Positions 33,311 to 64,000 of a stretch of DNA of 64,000 bases are shown one piece after another. Both the position numbers and the translations under genes were made by a program. A model generated the notes under the pieces. That model saw only the letters and a list, made by a program, of their open reading frames with translations, did no database searches and had not been told where the DNA came from. Location: the NCBI GenBank assembly GCA_034509495.1, contig CM067524.1:15848092-15912091 (forward strand), given 5' to 3'. The stretch comes from Acestrorhynchus altus (taxonomy: Eukaryota > Chordata > Actinopteri > Characiformes > Acestrorhynchidae). The first letter of the stretch is position 1. Every line of letters begins with the position of its first letter.

Positions 33311-34816
33311 TCAAGACAATTATTTGCCTAGTTATTAAAGTCGAATGGATGTGTTTTTTTCTACATTTTCTATTTGGTCCAAAACCACTAGCCAAATCCA
33401 GAAAATGCCCTCTTCAATAAATGTAGATAATCTTGGACAGAAATTAATTGCTTGTTCTTCCTTTTCATGTTGATATCCATCTGTCTGAATAAAGTCAAAC
33501 TGTAAATACTGTGAATGCTGCATGAATGAGTTTGCCTTTTCTTTCCTCCAGTTGGGCCTACTGTGCACTTTTAAATAAGACCAGAAGGTGTCACTTCAAG
33601 ATCAAGAAATGAAAATTCCTACCTCTCCTCTATTTTCAGAAATGGTTTATGAATGGTCAAATTAATTTATGGTCATTAATAAGCAATTTTACAAATTTAA
33701 AGGACACCAGTGACCTGATGTTTGCAAAATAGTGAGCCCCACATTAATCTATAGAGTTAAACCTCCAACACTGTCTTCTCCATCAGTCAGTACTACTCAT
33801 AGATAGGCCTATTCATTAATACAGTGATTTGCAAATGTTTAGGCATGGTTAGTAATCCATAACTCCAAATAGTTAAGCAAGTAAAAGATCACCTGATTTC
33901 CAAAAGAAGGTAATAAAGGTAAATATGTCACATTTATTTAATATTATTAGCAAAATATAAAGTGGCCCAAGCAAAAGTTTAGATACCCTCTTTGACAAGT
34001 ACAACAGCTGTATAACAGTGTAAACAGTTTTTGCAGGGAGACGTTTGCTTTAAGAATTTTGAAATACAGTATTATTGAATACTTTTTACTAGCAGTATGT
34101 TTCCTGTGTGCACATTGCTGCTAAACCAATTTTGCTGTGTTAACTTGAACAGTCCACAGGACTTGTTTCCAGAATGCATTTTTGTAAGCTGAAATTTCTG
34201 TTATCTGATTACTCTTCAGTGAAGAGTCTCATCTTCAGCCTATATCAAATGTGTAGATGAATGTGGGCTATCATTTGGCTATAGCTCAATGTTGCCCTAT
34301 TTGCATATGTTCTATAACTGTTTAATAATGTATTTATAGATGTATATGAACTATCTAATTACCAACTTATAACTTTTTTGATTCAAAAACACCTGTGAAA
34401 CTCCAGATTAAATGTTTATAATGGAGTGTTTATTTGTTCAGTGAAACACTAACATTTAGAACAAATACAAATATAATTCATGCAAATAGTAGTGTTTTAC
34501 ATCACTGTTTTCTTCAACCATCTGCAGAGAGTTCTAGGGAATCCAATGCTATAATTCATCAGTGCTTAGTGGTGTTAAATCAGGGGCACTGGTGATTTAG
34601 CTGAACACATCCAGGCGATGGCTGGGTCTGTCCCAGAGACATCGGGAACTAAGCTTGTTCTTCAGACTGGCTCACAAGATCTCAACTACTTTCTTCAGAA
34701 TGAGAACTTCTTCTTCCTCTTGACCTTTTTTGACCTGCAACTGTTCAAATGTGATGTGCTGTTTTTACAGGTCAGAACTCTCTAATTGCTGAGGTACATT
34801 GTTTTAAATGATGTTT

Positions 34817-34819
<3 letters not shown>

Positions 34820-34853
<34 letters not shown>
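34820..34853 (+). repeat. (TA)n microsatellite
   Basis: About 17 TA units immediately before a SINE/L2-type tail. Confidence 0.9.
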
Positions 34854-34854
<1 letters not shown>

Positions 34855-34855
<1 letters not shown>

Positions 34856-35090
34856 GACCAATAACCGGGTACTCCGGTTTCCCCCACAGTCCAAAGACAT
34901 GCATGATAGGTGAATTGGTGACTCTAAAGTGGCCCTTAGTGTGTGAATGTGTGTGTGTGTGCCCTACGATGGATTAGCGCCCTGTCTAGGGTTGTTTCCC
35001 GCCCTTGCGCTCAGAGTTGCCGGCTGGGCACCGGCTCACCCGTGACCCTATTCAGGAATAAGCGGTTTGGAAAATGAATGAATGAATATA
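34855..35090 (+). mobile_element. SINE/L2-type retroelement tail
   Basis: Contains CTCCGGTTTCCCCCACAGTC, CAAAGACATGCATGATAGGT, GATGGATTAGCGCCCTGTCT and the (GAAT)n tail AATGAATGAATGAAT. This is one of the commonest fish repeat tails. Confidence 0.7.
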
Positions 35091-35124
35091 ATGACCAATA
35101 ATACCAAATAGTTACAACAAAACA

Positions 35125-35126
<2 letters not shown>

Positions 35127-35167
<41 letters not shown>

Positions 35168-35182
35168 ACACACACACACACA
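35127..35182 (+). repeat. (CA)n microsatellite
   Basis: About 27 CA units with one TA interruption, 345 bp upstream of the dock11 start codon. Confidence 0.9.
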
Positions 35183-35525
35183 AGATTCATTACATTTAAC
35201 ATTACAACACATTTAAATACACACACATCCAGAGTAGTTCACAACACGTTGATTTTCATTGTTATATTCATATTTATGCTGCTATATTTCTTTCTTCCTT
35301 TAATTCGAGGCTTTATGTCTCTATCTGGCAACCCCGAGTGAGAGGTGGAGCGCGAGGAGGAGCAGGAGGAGGAGGAGGAGGGGGAGAAGGAGGTCTGCGT
35401 CTCTGTGACCGTGCGTCGCCACATCTGTCAGAATCACACCTGGACGTTAAGCGGCGGGTCTGGTGACGGTTTGTCCTCCAGGATGGGAGTGCGAGCGGTG
35501 TGAGGGAGAGGTGGAGAAGGGAAGC

Positions 35526-63649
<28,124 letters not shown>

Positions 63650-63915
63650 GTCAGTCTTTGCCTCATGCTAGAGGAAAGTAGCATTAAATGAGACCAAGTA
63701 AACAAACATGCAGTTTACATATACAGTTATTTGTCAATGTATTTGCCATTTGATAATTTGTGAAATGTGAAGTCTTTGTCATTTTCATATATTTTCTTTT
63801 TCACAAAAGTCATGTTTCACATTTTCTGCCCAATTTCATCTCACAATGAGCAACTGTCCAGAACCCATCTCAAACAAACAGGCTTAGTCAGCCAGCTCAA
63901 ACATTGAGCAGCTGA

Positions 63916-63921
<6 letters not shown>

Positions 63922-64000
<79 letters not shown>
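63922..64000 (+). repeat. (CT)n microsatellite at window end
   Basis: At least 38 perfect CT units running off the window, in dock11 intron 24. Confidence 0.97.

Larger units (their letters stand above)
26890..35300. other. Intergenic region between ntn4 and dock11
   Basis: About 8.4 kb. No host gene seen on either strand. Contents are transposon, LINE and SINE remnants listed separately, plus AT-rich sequence (for example 27,570-28,230, 28,750-29,500, 29,760-30,430 and 33,820-34,800). A short Tc1-type end (TACAGTGATTTGCAAATG) lies at 33,820. Confidence 0.65.

Overview
The window is vertebrate nuclear DNA from a ray-finned fish. It has spliced genes with GT-AG introns, dense (CA)n, (TA)n, (GATA)n and (CT)n microsatellites, and many decayed Tc1/mariner elements, SINEs and LINEs. 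Several of these repeats look like types I associate with otophysan fish (characins, catfishes, knifefishes). That placement rests on recognition only and was not searched.

Two protein genes are well supported, both on the + strand. Netrin-4 (ntn4) runs from 9,065 to 26,142 in ten coding exons and encodes 584 residues: a signal peptide, a laminin N-terminal domain, three laminin-type EGF domains and a C-terminal netrin (NTR) module. The 5' part of dock11 (zizimin-2, a Cdc42 exchange factor) starts at 35,526 and leaves the window after its 24th recognised coding exon at 63,649. That part covers the N-terminal DOCK region, the PH domain, the C2-like DHR-1 domain and the start of the helical region. 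The catalytic DHR-2 domain lies outside the window.

Layout. 1-560: CpG-rich block with a possible minus-strand first exon (ATG followed directly by a splice donor), head-to-head with ntn4; snrpf is a hypothesis. 560-8,600: repeat-rich upstream DNA. 8,600-9,064: ntn4 promoter and 5' leader with GA/GT repeats. 9,065-26,870: ntn4 and its 3' UTR. 26,870-35,300: intergenic DNA with transposon and LINE remnants. 35,330-35,750: CpG-rich dock11 promoter and exon 1. 35,750-64,000: dock11 introns and exons, ending in a (CT)n tract.

The most unusual feature is in dock11. Exons 1-15, 19 and 21-24 are open and read in phase. Exons 16, 17, 18 and 20 (58.8-62.1 kb) carry frameshifts, an in-frame TGA and possibly a lost splice acceptor. 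Locally poor consensus, a damaged allele and early pseudogene decay are all possible. Second, two dock11 acceptors (exons 2 and 6) are preceded by TG-rich sequence instead of a normal pyrimidine tract; the one at exon 6 is a tract of about 100 bp, a layout like that of CFTR exon 9. I found no CRISPR array, operon, tRNA gene or rRNA gene.
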